Source of the DNA: Lineus longissimus | Taxonomy: Eukaryota; Nemertea; Pilidiophora; Heteronemertea; Lineidae | Direction of reading: 5' to 3' | Length of the DNA: 64,000 bases | NCBI RefSeq assembly: GCF_910592395.1 | Contig: NC_088314.1 | Span: 9,548,001 to 9,612,000, forward strand | In this document: positions 1 through 13,400 of the stretch, piece after piece | How positions within the stretch are numbered: the stretch's first letter is position 1 | Layout: each line of letters starts with the position of its first letter | Translations under genes and position numbers: made by a program | The notes under the pieces: model-generated | What the model saw: only the letters and a program-made list of their open reading frames with translations | Databases searched by the model: none | Told to the model about the DNA's origin: nothing

Positions 1-3000
1 TTCGATGTTACCTTTCGTTATTCCATCCTCGTGGGATTGTCAAAACAGAATCAGTTATCAGATTGTAAAATTATCTAAGAAGCATCTGAGACCCCAATAT
101 TGGCAAGAGTGGACATGATTCGAAGCATATTTTTTGCGCTATCCGCTGGCACCCAAGCAATTGAAAGGGAGGTCTAAAAATGCCTGTGTTTCCGGGTTGT
201 TTTTTGTTTGTTTACCAATACTATAGGTTGTCAGAAAGACAAACGTTCCTTATGGCATACTCTCGTCAGCATGAGCACCTTGGACGTATTTTGGGGGAGA
301 AATGTACAGTTTAAAGGAGACTGCTAAACTTCTATCAAAATCAGAAAAGTGGAAAAGCCCTTGGACGGAACCTGGAATAGTGGCATTGTGATCAGTCCGG
401 CTACACACGATCAATTGTGATATAGCAGAAAAATATGCACGACGTATTCAACCGAAAGATAGTAGGCCTAGTACTTAGCGATGACTCCAATCATGTATAC
501 CAGTATATAATGACATCAGAGAGTTAGCTCTGACCTAAGGCGTATGTTTCTATTTCTATAACTGTATATAGGCTGTGTACATTCGGGACGATTTTGTATC
601 TTTTTCTTCACAAATTCATGCACAGAGGTAGCTTCAGAACGTATGTATTCATATTATTCTGCTCAGCGTATATCCGAGTTGTATTTAGTAAAGGTCAAGC
701 ATCACAAGATATTTTGATTTGATGAAAGCAGGTTTCAAGCACCGCGTGAGGAGTGAATTATTCAAAAGCATAAAAATTATAACAGTATGTGGCTTATTTC
801 TTCTGAGAAAACTGAAGCAGATATATCGAGGTTTGAGGGAGCATGCCTTATTATTTTAACAAAAAAGCAACCAAACAGGTTTCAGTCGTTTCTCTCGGAT
901 GCCTCCCCTCCGGTTATTCGAAAAAGCTGGATCACTGGACACCTGAATTTACTGGATTGTGACTCATGGATCACTAGCGCCTGGATGGATTGCCAAATCC
1001 CTAATGTTTTTCACTAAGTGCTTCAAGTGCACACACTGACACTGCCAACATGGATTCCTCAGTCTCAGGCTATTCACCAGAAAAATCGCCGGGCTATTAC
1101 CGGCGGTTCTACAAAAACTACAAAGCTGACAGAAGGCTTGCATTGTAGCTGAATAACGTTCTAAGTCAATGTGTGAATGATTATGGGCATTCGAGTAGAC
1201 AGTTGTGATAATGACAGCATGAGACTGCATATTGCAACATGTACGGTAGGCCTCCCGGTAGGCCGCGCGTGAGCGTAGGGATGTGGAACCAATCTATAAA
1301 CACATGAATATCAAATCGCATTTTCCGAACGAACCCCTAATCCAGGCGGTGGTGATCGTTGAGTCACAATCCATTGAATCCAGCAGTCAAGCGATCCAGC
1401 TTTTTCGAATACCCCTACCTCTCCCATCATATCACGGTGGTACTTCTTGTTTAACAGGAAGGAAACGTCCAGTGACGATGGTATTTGTTAAGTAGAGAGG
1501 GCTTAAGAGTGCTGATGCGACCGAGATATAAAGATATTGTTGGTGTACGTTTTCCTTGCCGATTGGAATTGACCATCCTCAATAACAAAAAAGACGCTCA
1601 CTGGACTCCTCAACAAGTACGGAATTGGCAACTGTGGCCATACACCATATCGGGTCGTTTAGATATAGTCGATCGATGGATACGATTGTCTCATTGGGGT
1701 CCATCTTTGACATTTGGCAATATGGAATATCTTCGATATGTACATTTGGTTATCGCTAATTTGAATTTAGTGTATACCATTTGCTTCGGTTGCAAATGGC
1801 AGTATGGCATGTAAATGTTGGTCGTGTTTTTAGTCTACGCGATTGCCATCTGTTTGAAAAGAACGAAACATTTTCCTTATATACATTTATATATATAACT
1901 AGTCCACCATTGCCCATAGTGGCCATACACTGGGTTCTGATACTCTGGCACTCGGTTAATTTCCGATATGATTGGCCATAATAGGCGGGTGAAGCATTAT
2001 TGGGCCATCTTGTAAAGTCTCTGCGGGTACTGCAAGTGGCGAAATCAGGCAAAAATTGACGGGCTCTAGAAACTTTAATGTGACCCACGAGTCAACTCTG
2101 CCATGTAGCTTCGTTTTCGGTTTTTTTCACTATAATTTATACGCATGTCTTGAAAGATAATGTAACTACTGTAACTATCATGCATTAATAAAGTGATTTG
2201 AATATTATCAGCAAGTTCTTGTCTCATTTCTGTGATATCATGTCAGACATGTTGCTAGCAGAGCAATTTCAAGAAACGTTTTTCATTAAGATGGACCGAT
2301 TAGTTCACTTTCGAGTCGTCAAAAATAGTAAGACAGAAATGACAAATATCTTATCAAAAGATCTTATCAAGAAAAATAAGGTCAATTACAAATGTATATA
2401 CTTGCAAAGTTATTGCCAATTACTAGTTTCTTATCAATCTTAATCTTAAGAAGATCTTCTAAGAATTTAGTTGTTTTCTAAGCAATTTTCTTCTTATGTT
2501 CTTACTAAGTCATTTTATACTAATATTTTTCTCATAAGATTCTTGTATTATAAATCATAGTAACTTATCTTTACTTAAAGTGTATTTCCTACCACAAAAA
2601 CAATGCCCGCACCTCAGTATATAGGTATCAAAGCATCATCAAGTCATACGCAAGTTACTGAATGGAACCCTATTGCGGACCCTATTGTCCGCATGTTCAG
2701 CAGTCCTAATCTAGCTACATGTATCTGATCTGCGCCAGACTAATAAATAGGAAAGATGACAGACTGTCCGCAATGTCTACTTCCATGCACTGCCATGACT
2801 GTCCGCTGTGGTTACACTTGTACAGTCATGACAATGACACAGGTTACCATAGCGGACATGATTTGTTGACAAAGATTATTTCACGATTCAAGGCCGATAG
2901 CGTAACTCATGGACAATTTCGTTGGACAGCTGGTCATTATTTCTGTCCACGTTTTTATGAACGACAACGGAAAGACCATTAACAAAATAATGAGCTTAGG

Positions 3001-3133
3001 CCCACCCTTGGATCTGCTTCATTGAATGCGTATATACGTACTAGTACATATGCATTGTAAAGTCAGTTCGTATAGGTATTTTGTCTGACCACAACTCTCC
3101 CGACTCTTGTGAAGTCCACCACGTGCGTAAAAC
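1..3133. other. Gene-poor 5' flank
   Basis: No exon with convincing splice sites or protein similarity was found on either strand. The short open frames here have no recognisable domain. The stretch holds an element with inverted repeats (915-1410) and a run rich in TCTTA/TAAGA between about 2340 and 2580. It also holds a small imperfect hairpin around 2797-2863 built on GTCCGCTRTGGTWA and its complement. Confidence 0.6.
915..1410. mobile_element. Foldback/MITE-like element with ~72-bp inverted repeats
   Basis: The segment 915-986 reappears as its reverse complement at 1340-1410. Both arms share ATTCGAAAAAGCTGGATC near the outer end, then TGGATTGTGACTCA, then CGCCTGGAT near the inner end, with scattered mismatches between. 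About 350 bp separate the arms and encode nothing recognisable. Terminal inverted repeats around a short non-coding core fit a non-autonomous DNA transposon. The age looks moderate because the arms differ at roughly one position in five. Confidence 0.6.
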
Positions 3134-3520
3134 ATGTCCAAGCTTCTCCTTCTCGCTGTTTTTGCCGCACTTTGTGTTCTCTCAGACGCCACTTGGGACA
3201 AGGCATGCTACCAGTGTACGACGGACTGCGATTCTGCCTCACCGCCGGACATATCACATTTGAAGGCATGTCCTAATAGTGGATATTATGGAAACATTGG
3301 TTGTGGCTTCATAATGTACTACACAAAGGATGGATCCGCCCCTACCAAGTACATGAGGACGTGCGCCCCGGAGAATTGGGGCGAGGCAGTCGAAGGATCA
3401 TGCACTGACAATGTCATTCCAGGGACTAACGACGTTCACCATATTGTGCGATGTGTCTGTACGACGGAGGGCTGTAATAAGGACATGGACACGGTTAACA
3501 CATCCTTTGGACAAAAGTAG
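3134..3520 (+). CDS. Secreted Ly6/uPAR-like three-finger protein
   Basis: This is an intronless 128-aa protein. Residues 1-20 form a signal peptide (MSKLLLLAVFAALCVLSDAT). The mature part has ten cysteines: a CYQC start, then C, C, C, C, C and the closing CVCTTEGCNKD, which is the hallmark end of the Ly6/uPAR (LU) fold with a CN dipeptide. There is no GPI-anchor-like hydrophobic tail, because the protein ends in a polar NTSFGQK. A secreted, soluble form is therefore likely. The start has A at -3. Most LU genes have introns in the coding region, so a single uninterrupted frame is slightly unusual and could mean a retrocopy or lineage-specific intron loss. LU proteins act as receptor ligands, channel modulators or defence peptides; which of these applies here cannot be told. 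An AATAAA lies at about 4151. Family assignment is secure, specific function unknown. Confidence 0.82.
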   Translation: MSKLLLLAVFAALCVLSDATWDKACYQCTTDCDSASPPDISHLKACPNSGYYGNIGCGFIMYYTKDGSAPTKYMRTCAPENWGEAVEGSCTDNVIPGTNDVHHIVRCVCTTEGCNKDMDTVNTSFGQK

Positions 3521-3589
3521 TACCATCAAACATGAATGCAGTCGGCTCATCAGATCCATAAAATCTCGTTATTCAAAACGCACCGCTAG

Positions 3590-4060
3590 ATTCCCTCACG
3601 TCAGCTAGAAACCTATACGGTCGCACTCAACTTTCGAAGTCACACAATCACGCCAGCAAGGAGCGCAAAGGCGCATTAAACTAGTCAGCCACACTCTAAC
3701 ACCGGGAAGGAACGTAAGACTGCACTGAACTCGTATGTATGAGTTGACACATAAACCCCAGAGAACACTTTAACGCCGGCAAGGAACGTAAAGTTGCACT
3801 TTCACTCATCGGAGTCTCTACCACCTTGAAGGAACGTATGTTTTCTCTACAACTCTTCTGGCGCTCTCTTACGCCAGGAGGGAATGTGCGTAAATCTTAA
3901 ACTCGTCCGAAACACCCTCCCACGAGGAAGGAATATAAGGCCGTTTGAACTCAAAGCTGTCATACACTTTCACATCAAAAAGGAACTCATACGTTTACTC
4001 TCAAACTCTCCATGTACCACCAGGAACGAACGTACTTTGAGTGACAAAAACCACCCCTTG
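3590..4060 (+). repeat. Degenerate tandem array 3' of the Ly6-like gene
   Basis: Seven or eight diverged units of about 45-75 bp follow one another. Each has a core like ACACTTTAACGCCGGCAAGG followed by AACGTAAAGTTGCACT and then a variant of GAACTCGTC. Clear units start near 3644, 3692, 3768, 3820, 3863, 3910, 3963 and 4009. No frame is conserved between units, so this looks like a decayed minisatellite in the 3' flank or 3' UTR and not coding sequence. Confidence 0.55.
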
Positions 4061-4379
4061 AAGCTATGGAACTATCAATGCAATACATGAAATACAAAAG
4101 GACTAAAAAGTAAAAGGGCCTATTCCTTTTCTATAGCGAAGTTACAAAATGAATAAAAAAAGAATGAAAAAGGAATCTAATGTCATCATCCTTGTTTATT
4201 AACGTGATGTATTTTTTCGATAGAGATCAATGTTATATCATTCCCTCTGTCACAGCCATATGAATTTCAAGGCGTTCTCGTTCTAGTGAAGTCCTTTAAC
4301 CATAGATATCGTTGCTAGATTGATGCCCAATGACCATCATTTCATGATGCCAATTAAACGTCTAATTTACATCACCCTC

Positions 4380-4385
4380 TTTATT
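4380..4385 (-). terminator. Polyadenylation signal of ankyrin gene A
   Basis: The minus strand reads AATAAA about 62 bases after the stop codon of the 14-exon ankyrin gene. The spacing suits a short 3' UTR. No other AATAAA lies closer on that strand. Confidence 0.5.
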
Positions 4386-4446
4386 AATAATATGCTATCT
4401 GCCTAAACTTTGAAAACAGAACCGAATGTCAATCCGTCCTTTTGTG

Positions 4447-7400
4447 TCATAATATTGTACAACTCTCGGATTTTTTGTTGTTGTTCTTGTCATCTTTGGG
4501 CTGCCCCTCCTTGCTTCTGCCCGTCCTCTCCAGTTCCTTCGCCTCATAGTGCGCCTCGAAAGCCTCCATCGCGCTGACGTGTTCTCTGTCGGCCGCTTCC
4601 TCGTATGGCGTCTTTCCTTTCTGCATGAAGAAAGCCAATTTATGATACAGTAATAGTTTAAAGTCTAAGCTTCTTTTGCGGTACAAGAGAATATTGTACC
4701 TCTAATCTAACTATATACAAAGTATATACATATCACACTATATACATATCACGATCGATTTCGGTTCAACTTTGAACCCTCTTCACTATTTTGCGACTGC
4801 AAAGTTATTGGAACACACATAGTGATAACAATAAAAGAGAGAAAATAAATGGTTTAAACTCCGAAAATGAACAATTTGTGTTCTGGTGCAATGGTTGGTC
4901 CTCATTTGACCGAAGTATCTCAATACAGATTGACCCAAAAATGCTCCCAACTTTGGACATTTTGGACAATTCTTACAGAGGACATAATCAAGGTTTTACT
5001 CTATGCGCACAAAGCTGGAATACAATATAGGTACGTGCGCGAGATTGTGAATTATATCGCGATTTTAGGGTAAACCAATTTTTGGACCTAGTCAAGGAAG
5101 CTTCACAACTCACCTGATTTCTTCTGTCAACATCAGCACCGTATTGTAAAAGTCGTTTGATCACATCCGCGTTGTCGTGTTTGGCCGCCAGGTGGAGGGG
5201 CGTGTCGTTATTCTGAAGAGAAATATTTTCAGAAGAGAAATAAGTTTTGAGATTGCAAAGTGATAGGGGAACGACTTCAGTGCCATTTAATACCTGTAGT
5301 TTAGGTGAATGATAACTTTACTACAATCCCAGTCGGCTTTGTCATTCAGACCTGGTATGCCAAATGTAAAAATGAGCTCTCCCAAGTCAATTTAAAAAGA
5401 CGTACTCTGGTAAGGTACTAGGTTCTACTGTGAGTTAAGTAACTTAAGTAGGTCAATGGTCTGCACAAAGTCTTCATTTAACAAAACAACAGCAAACCCT
5501 TGGGTCTGCCTTCGAGACAAGATACCAGAAAAGATGCGGATGATTGATGCAATTTACCAATCGGAGATGAGAATGGTCGATGCAACTGACCAATCGGAGA
5601 GCTCGTTACATCGTATTAAGGGATCATACTGATGACGAATGACTCTTTCATTTGGATTGTACGTGCACACTCTTACCTTTAACGTTTGACAGTCAACATT
5701 TGCCCCACCCTCAATGAGAGTGTCAATCATATTCAGTTGGGATGGGTTTGGTTCCTGCATGGCAACCACGTGCAATGGGTTTAATCCATTCTAAAAAGCA
5801 ACAGAAATTTCAATAAAATATATCTTGATATCAAAAGTAATGCTATTCTTTGAAGGGAAAAATATTGACCATAGTCTTGAAACTTGCGATGCATGCCCAC
5901 AGTATCATACAGCCATACTATTTCAGGCTTCAGTTTGTGATTCAAACGTATCCTATCTCGATCTAGGAGAACAACGCTGCCACTAATTAGAATCCTGGCT
6001 AGTACATAACATACAATCGAGAGGAACAATTTGATGCTCGTTCGTAGGAATTCACGTCTGGATGTGGAAAAGCATTTTTCTGAAAACAACACAGTGTAGT
6101 GTTAGTGGAAGAGAAACGAGTCAATCAACGAATACATGCACTTGCCATTTGAAACAGAAATTTTGTACAACACGAGAAAAATAATAGATAAAGAACAAAT
6201 TCTGGCCAGCATACGATAAAGGCGAAAAGAAAGATGCTCGAGTGTCTTCAATAAATCCTTCGATGCCGACTTGCGACATATCGATTTGAGCACGTTTAGA
6301 GATAGAAGTAGTACGCGTTGTGTTACGGTCTGGCTGAAATGGCGATGTTAGTTGCTAGAGAAATAAAAGAGTCTGGTAAGCAAGTTATAGCTAGCGTAGT
6401 TGAAGCCCATCGGATGGCTCTCGTCCAGAAAAGCCGTCTAACCTGGCCATTTGAAGAGTAGGTGTCAGTGGAGCGCGCTGGAGTATTCCGTTACTTAGTT
6501 TCGGTTTCCGACTCCTTAACCAGGAGTCGTGGTTTCAAACTTTGTCCTTGAAAATTCGAACTCAAGTGAGCCCTGAATTAAGTACAGCCAGCTTCTTGAA
6601 ACATCATTTGTACAACTCGGGAGAGAGACTTATGACAGTTGGAGTCATTGTAGGCTGAAGCAACACCTGGTCAGAGATGAAAGCTGCAATTGTCATATAT
6701 AGTGACGTGTTAGTATTAGGGGAAACTTTCGATATTAGAAGACGATGGAGAGGTTTTCACTCAGTAAAACAAAAACAATTATGCGTGTTGTTAACCCTAC
6801 TTCGTCCTCCTCCTCGCCTCCTGTAGCGCCCATAGGGGGCGGGTGATGGTGCATTCCCTCCTCGTCATCCGGTGCAGGCAGGTTGTCGAAGTCCGGCTGT
6901 AAGATGGAAGCAAAAGCAAAAGCGTTACGATTGCAAGGCATTCTAATAAATTAGCGTTAGAATCGGCTACTTTCTTGTTGTCTAATGCTTTGGGAACTTC
7001 TGTCTAATCACTACTATCATGACACATACTGCAATCTATCGCGATTTGGCAACTGCAAGAATGCACTTAACTACCAAAGATGTCCTTGTAAGTTTTTGTC
7101 ATTTCTCCATGCTCTGATTCTAGGTGTATACTAACAAATGTGAATGATATTTAAACTGAAAGAAAACACAGGTTAATCAAGGCTGGTGTTAGTAGGAAAT
7201 TGTTAAACACGATGGCAGATTCTTCGAAAGTGAATACTATTACACACAACTGAAAACACGATACAAAGGAAGGCTAAACAGTTATCATAGGCAAATTGGG
7301 AACACTAAAATCAAGGCGTGCATGATTTGATTTCAGTGTTCTCGCAAAGGGGACATTCTAGAACAGATTATAATACAGGTAGGTACAGTCACGACGAAGG

Positions 7401-10400
7401 ATCAAGACTGATTCGGAAATTTCTGGATTATTTTTCAATGTTTATGTTTAACCACTCTGGATAGAAGTGCAGAAATGCATGTATGATTTTAGGTCAGGAA
7501 CACCGCTATTATGGTCATTATTTGAAGAGAGTTGACAACTTTAAACAGACATTGACAAAAGGTACTCTTCTACTATAGACATGTTAGACCGCAAATTGGA
7601 AAAACCGAAACATTTTTAAGGACATTTTCAAAACTCAAGAGGTTCAAGGGTATACAGTACGATGTGATTAAATTGGGAGAAAACAGGGAACTCAGGGTTA
7701 AGTGAATGATAATTACAAGCTGAAACTGCCGTTGATCGTTCTGAAATATAAAGATATTAATTTTAGACGTTGTGTACATGCATCATGATGGTGCATGCAC
7801 CTACAACAAATGTCGGTGTGCATCTGTCCCATTAGTTAAGAAACCATTCGAGCATGCAGCATGCAGTGTGTGGCCATGCCATTATACAGCAGGCGTAACG
7901 CTTTCGAGAGTTCCCGTTTCTTTGTGTTAACCTACATAATGAAGAGTTTTGTCAAATGCCCAGAAACGCCAAAGTGAAAGCGTATCCCTCCTGATAACGA
8001 TGTCGAAAAATGGGATAGGCGTCCACGTTTTTCGTTGTCGCGCGCCTAACATGACGGAGCACCTAAATGTCGGTTTTTCGTACCAAAAAAAATCGGTGAC
8101 CACGCTAAAAATGACGGTTGCATGCCCAGCAACACATTCTGTGCTCATTATGTCGTCATATATTCGTTGGAAATTGTGTTTAAACATGTATATGAACAGC
8201 TGGAATCCCGTTATTACACTGATATACAAGTCGCCAGGGTGTTTCGCAGAGATGGGGCAAGCACTCTACCTCTGATGGGAGACACCTCTGCCACCAGCAC
8301 TAAATGCGTCATGTCCGTTTGGGGGCTTTACGAAAAAAACTCCCTAATGTTTGAGAACTCAAAGCAGAAGACAAACTCATGACACTTTTCGGTTTCCCCT
8401 AAATAAAAAGTCAGCGTCTCTCTAGATGTCTACTATATCGAAGAACTGGAATATGGAGAACAACCAAAAACGTTACACCGGTGAATAACCTGGATACCGC
8501 AGAAGTAATACAATCGTCAGTATAAAAATAGATACTTTTTCAAAAAGGAACTCTTCTTCTTTGTCTTCTATGTCTACGTCTTCCTCTTCTTCTTCCTCAA
8601 TATCTGCTAACTCAGGCTCAAGCGCCTCTGTTTCTGGCTCTGACTAAGTGACAATGGTTCGATTCATTAGTGCCGGGCACCGGTGATATAACTTACCCCC
8701 CCCCCCGCCGCCGCCCCGAAAAGGCACTCGCTGCTGGTTATCCTGGTCGTAAGCTGACATCGTCTCAAGCACAGCAGTTTGAGCGAGCCGTTCAAAACTT
8801 TCCATTCTATCAGCGTTTCTAGACTGATATCCTCTAACTAAAATCACGTATGTCTCACCGCATGTCTAGTTCTTTCTATCAAGTGTTTCAAAGGAGTGAG
8901 ATCGGCGCAAGGAGTTTTCCACGTAACTTACCTCATTGAACATAACTGCTGCAGACCGATCCTGGTCGAGGATATCTCGGGTACCTTTAAAGTCGCCTGC
9001 ATTAACATTATTAAACAAGTCCGCCTAGAAAATGAGGAAAAAAAGACGATATTTCATAATGATTTGAATCATTATTTGGACAATATATACAGAGTGAGTC
9101 GTAGGTCATCGATGAATCATTTAGTTGTTGGTCAATATTCTTTTCAATTCAGCAGACTACTGTATCCACATACATGTAGTTTATTACCCATTGAATAATT
9201 CAGAAAGAGATTTCTAAATCAGACAGGTACATTTTCGCACTCTCTATAAGTTCGGCCTCTGTAAAAATCGCCATGGACAGGGTTGACATGCCAGGCCCAT
9301 TGGTCCATAACCCAGAATTTACCTGATACATACCAATAGTGTGCACGAATTAGTTGTTTAGATTTTATGGAAGATTTGAGAGCTTATCTAGGTCTCCTAT
9401 AAGAACTTGGCACCATAATTATTATCAAGAAATAGCAAAGACTAGTCTTTATCTTATGAATTTTTGTTATCATTGATACAACACGGCGGTTACCTTAACA
9501 TCACCAATGCCGCGCCCTTCCAATAAGTGCACGATATCACGGTATCCTTTCTCCATGGCAATGTCGACAGCTTCCTTTCTCATCTGGAAAAGGAGTGATA
9601 CTATAAGATACAACATGTCGAGATTAGCATAACAACCCGGTATTGCTTTGGATAAATAGGGAGGAACCAATAACTTAGGCTATGACAAGCTTTTAGTACG
9701 AAGAAAGGTACATGAAAGAAGGTACATGAAATAATTATTTTCATTTCACCTATCCACATTGTGGAGGATGTGAATATGTCATGCGTAAAATCGATAGGGA
9801 TACGCAATACGGGCGTGAATGTATGTTGATCTTGTCGATGCTCGTCCTAAGAAATACAGTAGCGATAGATTCAGTGTAATCTGAGCCTATAATATATTCA
9901 GTGTTATTCTGGATTAATTTACATTGGATAAGAGTTTAAAGCATTTGCAGTACCAAAGAGGCCAATTTTTGGCCGTACGTAAAAATATTCTTCCCGATTT
10001 TTATATAGGCGGATTACGAAATTTCTTTCGGTTTTAGCGATTTTCATTTATTCGTGCGGTCCTCGAAAAAATTAACACCTCAAAATATTTAAGGGTACAG
10101 TATCCCACATTTTACTTCTGACTTTATATCCTCCTTTAGAGAGTTACCGAACTAACGAACGAACTAACCTTATTGGGGATAGTTGCATCACATCCTTCAC
10201 CCAACAGATACTCTACCAACAGATACAATTCGTTATCGTTGGGCAAGTCTTTGATGGCAAGGTGCATGGCGGTATCTTTATCCTGAAAAACCCAAACAAA
10301 TCGATGACTCTTTAAAATTCAGTATGGGTATATTTTTCCATTATAACAGTTTGTATGAATAGAATAAGCTTTGTATGAAAGGAAAATAATGATGAAAAGT

Positions 10401-13400
10401 TGACTCACGGGTCCAAAATTACCCCCAAAACGTCAGACCCCCAAACCAAGCGTCTTGGGGAAAAGTAATGAGCCGCTAGATGTCGTCAAAGCAAAATACC
10501 CGGCCAAATGCATTAACACTTTATAACTGGTGTGTACACCTCTGTCGAATACTGTTTAATCCCTCTCCCAGAGTCATCGTAATCTACGGTCATTACTTAC
10601 TCCACCATTAATTCGTCTTCAAACAAAATAGGACACAACTTTTCTACAGGTGGTTACATTTGCTTTACTCACACCCGTTGAGTGTCTTCCACATGAATTA
10701 AGTAGTCTGATATCATTTTAAAGTGATAGAAAAACACCAGGTAAAGTATGATAGTCCTACAAACCATGTTCTGAGAGTTGATATTGGCATTGTGTTCAAT
10801 CAGTAGATCTAACACAGCCCCTTTGTCATGTTTGTGGCGATGTGTGATGACGTAATGAATGGGAGCCTGGCCAATCTGCAATAAAAGGTCAAATTAAGCA
10901 AGGATTCAGATCATAATCAAGATGGCAACGATATATTTTTTTACATTGAAAAACCAAGAAGCTAAATGGTTGCCATTGGCCGAGTTGTATTTTCATTGAG
11001 TATACCTTCATTATCTATTTGCTCATGATTCACTCGGCAGCAGTTGATATATCGATAGGATAAAAAAATGTGCCGGACCTCGAGGGTTAACGTGTCCCGA
11101 TTTTATTATCCACTCCAATTTGTGACCCGCTCTACCAAAACTAGGCGCTTGTCGCATCTGAACTTGACAGGTTGATACGGACTTGTTGTTCATTTCCCTA
11201 TTGTAGACCTTTTGTGAAATGTGACCAAATCAGTTTGTAATAGATTTCACAAAAGGTCTACAATAGGGAAATGAACAACAAGTCCGTATCAACCTGTCGA
11301 GTTCAGATGCGAGAAGCGCCTAGTTTTGGTAGAGCGAGTCACATTTATTCTGCACAGACATCTATAGACGTGCACGTGAGATCTATACAGTTACACTCAC
11401 TTCTGTTTTCATATTGACGTCTCCACCAAGGCGGATGACCTTTCTGATGTCATCGACTGTCCCTCTTGTCACTGCAGTTATCAATGCCATCGGATCCTGC
11501 AAATATGAAAGAATGATAAATGATACTCATTAGGAAAACCAAGGAACCTTTCTTGACTAGATCTTAAGTGCAAGAGCTCAGACAGAAACGGTCGTTGGGC
11601 AATTGACCACAAAGGTAAAACTTCAAGAAAAGTCTACAAGGTCTTGTCGGATCGAAGAGGTAAATATTATCAAGGACCGCAAGCGAGTTATGATTTCCTT
11701 AATCATCTTAGTCATCTTTGTTGACTTTTGGTATCGTTATGACGTAATTTTTGAATCGTAACATCCCCGGGCAACGATGATACAATAGTGTACAGAAAAT
11801 GCTTTGTAATTTGCATTCTAATTTGGCTCATCTGAATGCCCATAAAGGCATTGCATGTATATTTTTTTTAAACGTATTACCAACAATTCATAAGAAATTA
11901 AAAAACTTAAGTTTAACAGGTAACCTCGACCCTATGCACTGTCAATACCGAGCGCGCTGGTATTCCTTAGCTCGAGGTTGCCCATTTTTGTGAGAAACAC
12001 GTGACCGGACACCGGACACCGGAAGCCGACGCCCCCTAATCTAGTTCATGGCGAGTAAAAATGCCGTCAAGTACCAGTCTCTGTAATGAGTGAATGGAGG
12101 AGACTGGTGAAAGAGTCTACGATTCGACCAACATGGATTTTTCTAAGGTCAGAGATGTATGGCTTTTGGCATAACTGAAGTCACTGTCGTGCACATGATC
12201 GACCTACCATGTGCCATTTCTCGCAGGTGAGAACTTCCACTATTCCACGGTCTCCTTTCTGGATGGCGTAGTCATAGGCAGTTCGCAGTCTCTAAAATAT
12301 CAAAAAAGAGAGAAATTGGCGACATTGGATTCTGAAGACGCTGTAAACTTCCTGGAGAGAAGGAAGATAAGGCCTAACGAATTGTCTCTTGATTGGTTTA
12401 ATCGTTGGATGAGAATGTGTTTTTCCTATAGAAAAGGTTTTAACTTGAGATTCAAAAAAGCATCCTAAGAAAAAGGACTTACAGCGTTATCTTCATAGAT
12501 GCTGATCGAGCCCAGTGGAGAACGCCCTGGTCAGAGAACCGAGGAGTCAAGACTGAGATACGGAGGCTACAGCTCGATTCCTGACAGCAGCTCGGGCTGT
12601 CGTCGAACGCCAAGGACAGATTAACTCACCAAGAACCTTAAGAAAAACTAAATCAACTCACCCTTAAGAATTGGCATTTTCAAAAGCACTTGGACTAACC
12701 TTATTTCGAATCTTCGGATCCGCCCCAACACTCAGCAGCTTCCTGGCAGTATGAAGCGCCCTCTTCCCCGAGACATTTTTGACGAGGACATGCAGGGCCG
12801 TGTCCTCTTCAATGACCGTCTTGCCATTGACGTCGGCATTGTGACTGATGAACACGTCTATGAGTTCGTTTACATCATCTCCATCTCTCTGTACGACTAG
12901 ATGTATCGGGAGAAGACCATTCTGAAAAGGGGTAAAGTCAGCATCCAATGAACGAGAGCTTCTTGTTTGGTAAATTAACTACCAGTAGTACGTAGCTAGA
13001 TAGACTTATCTATTCGGTTTAAGGAGTTATCGAGAGAGGCCTGTTGCTGTAAAGCTTGAAGAACATTTTACTATGAAAGTCTGACGGCTCGTACCAAATG
13101 AAGCTTTAGAATCATTTATTTTGTGATATTTTGTCTGCTTAGACTTCGACGACGCAATGCCGGCCTATCAATGATTTTGAAGCGCTCTGCTGCATCAAGT
13201 GGTTTTGTTGCTTTTGCATTCAAACGAATCGCTCAGAGTGATCATGCGGCGGGCATTCCGCGGAGCATGATCAAACGACGATCGTGTCATCCTCGTACTT
13301 GACATATACACACTAATTTATATTGGCGATTGGTCGCTTATTTCGCGGAAAAAAGAGACATTTTAAGAAACCACCCACCTCGTTATGTCTGTGGACGGAC

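Noticed and set aside
6480-6560. tRNA-like segment with ACTCC-loop-GGAGT stem and GTGGTTTCAAAC
   Set aside because: The acceptor stem cannot be formed and the A-box spacing is wrong. At most an old SINE fragment.
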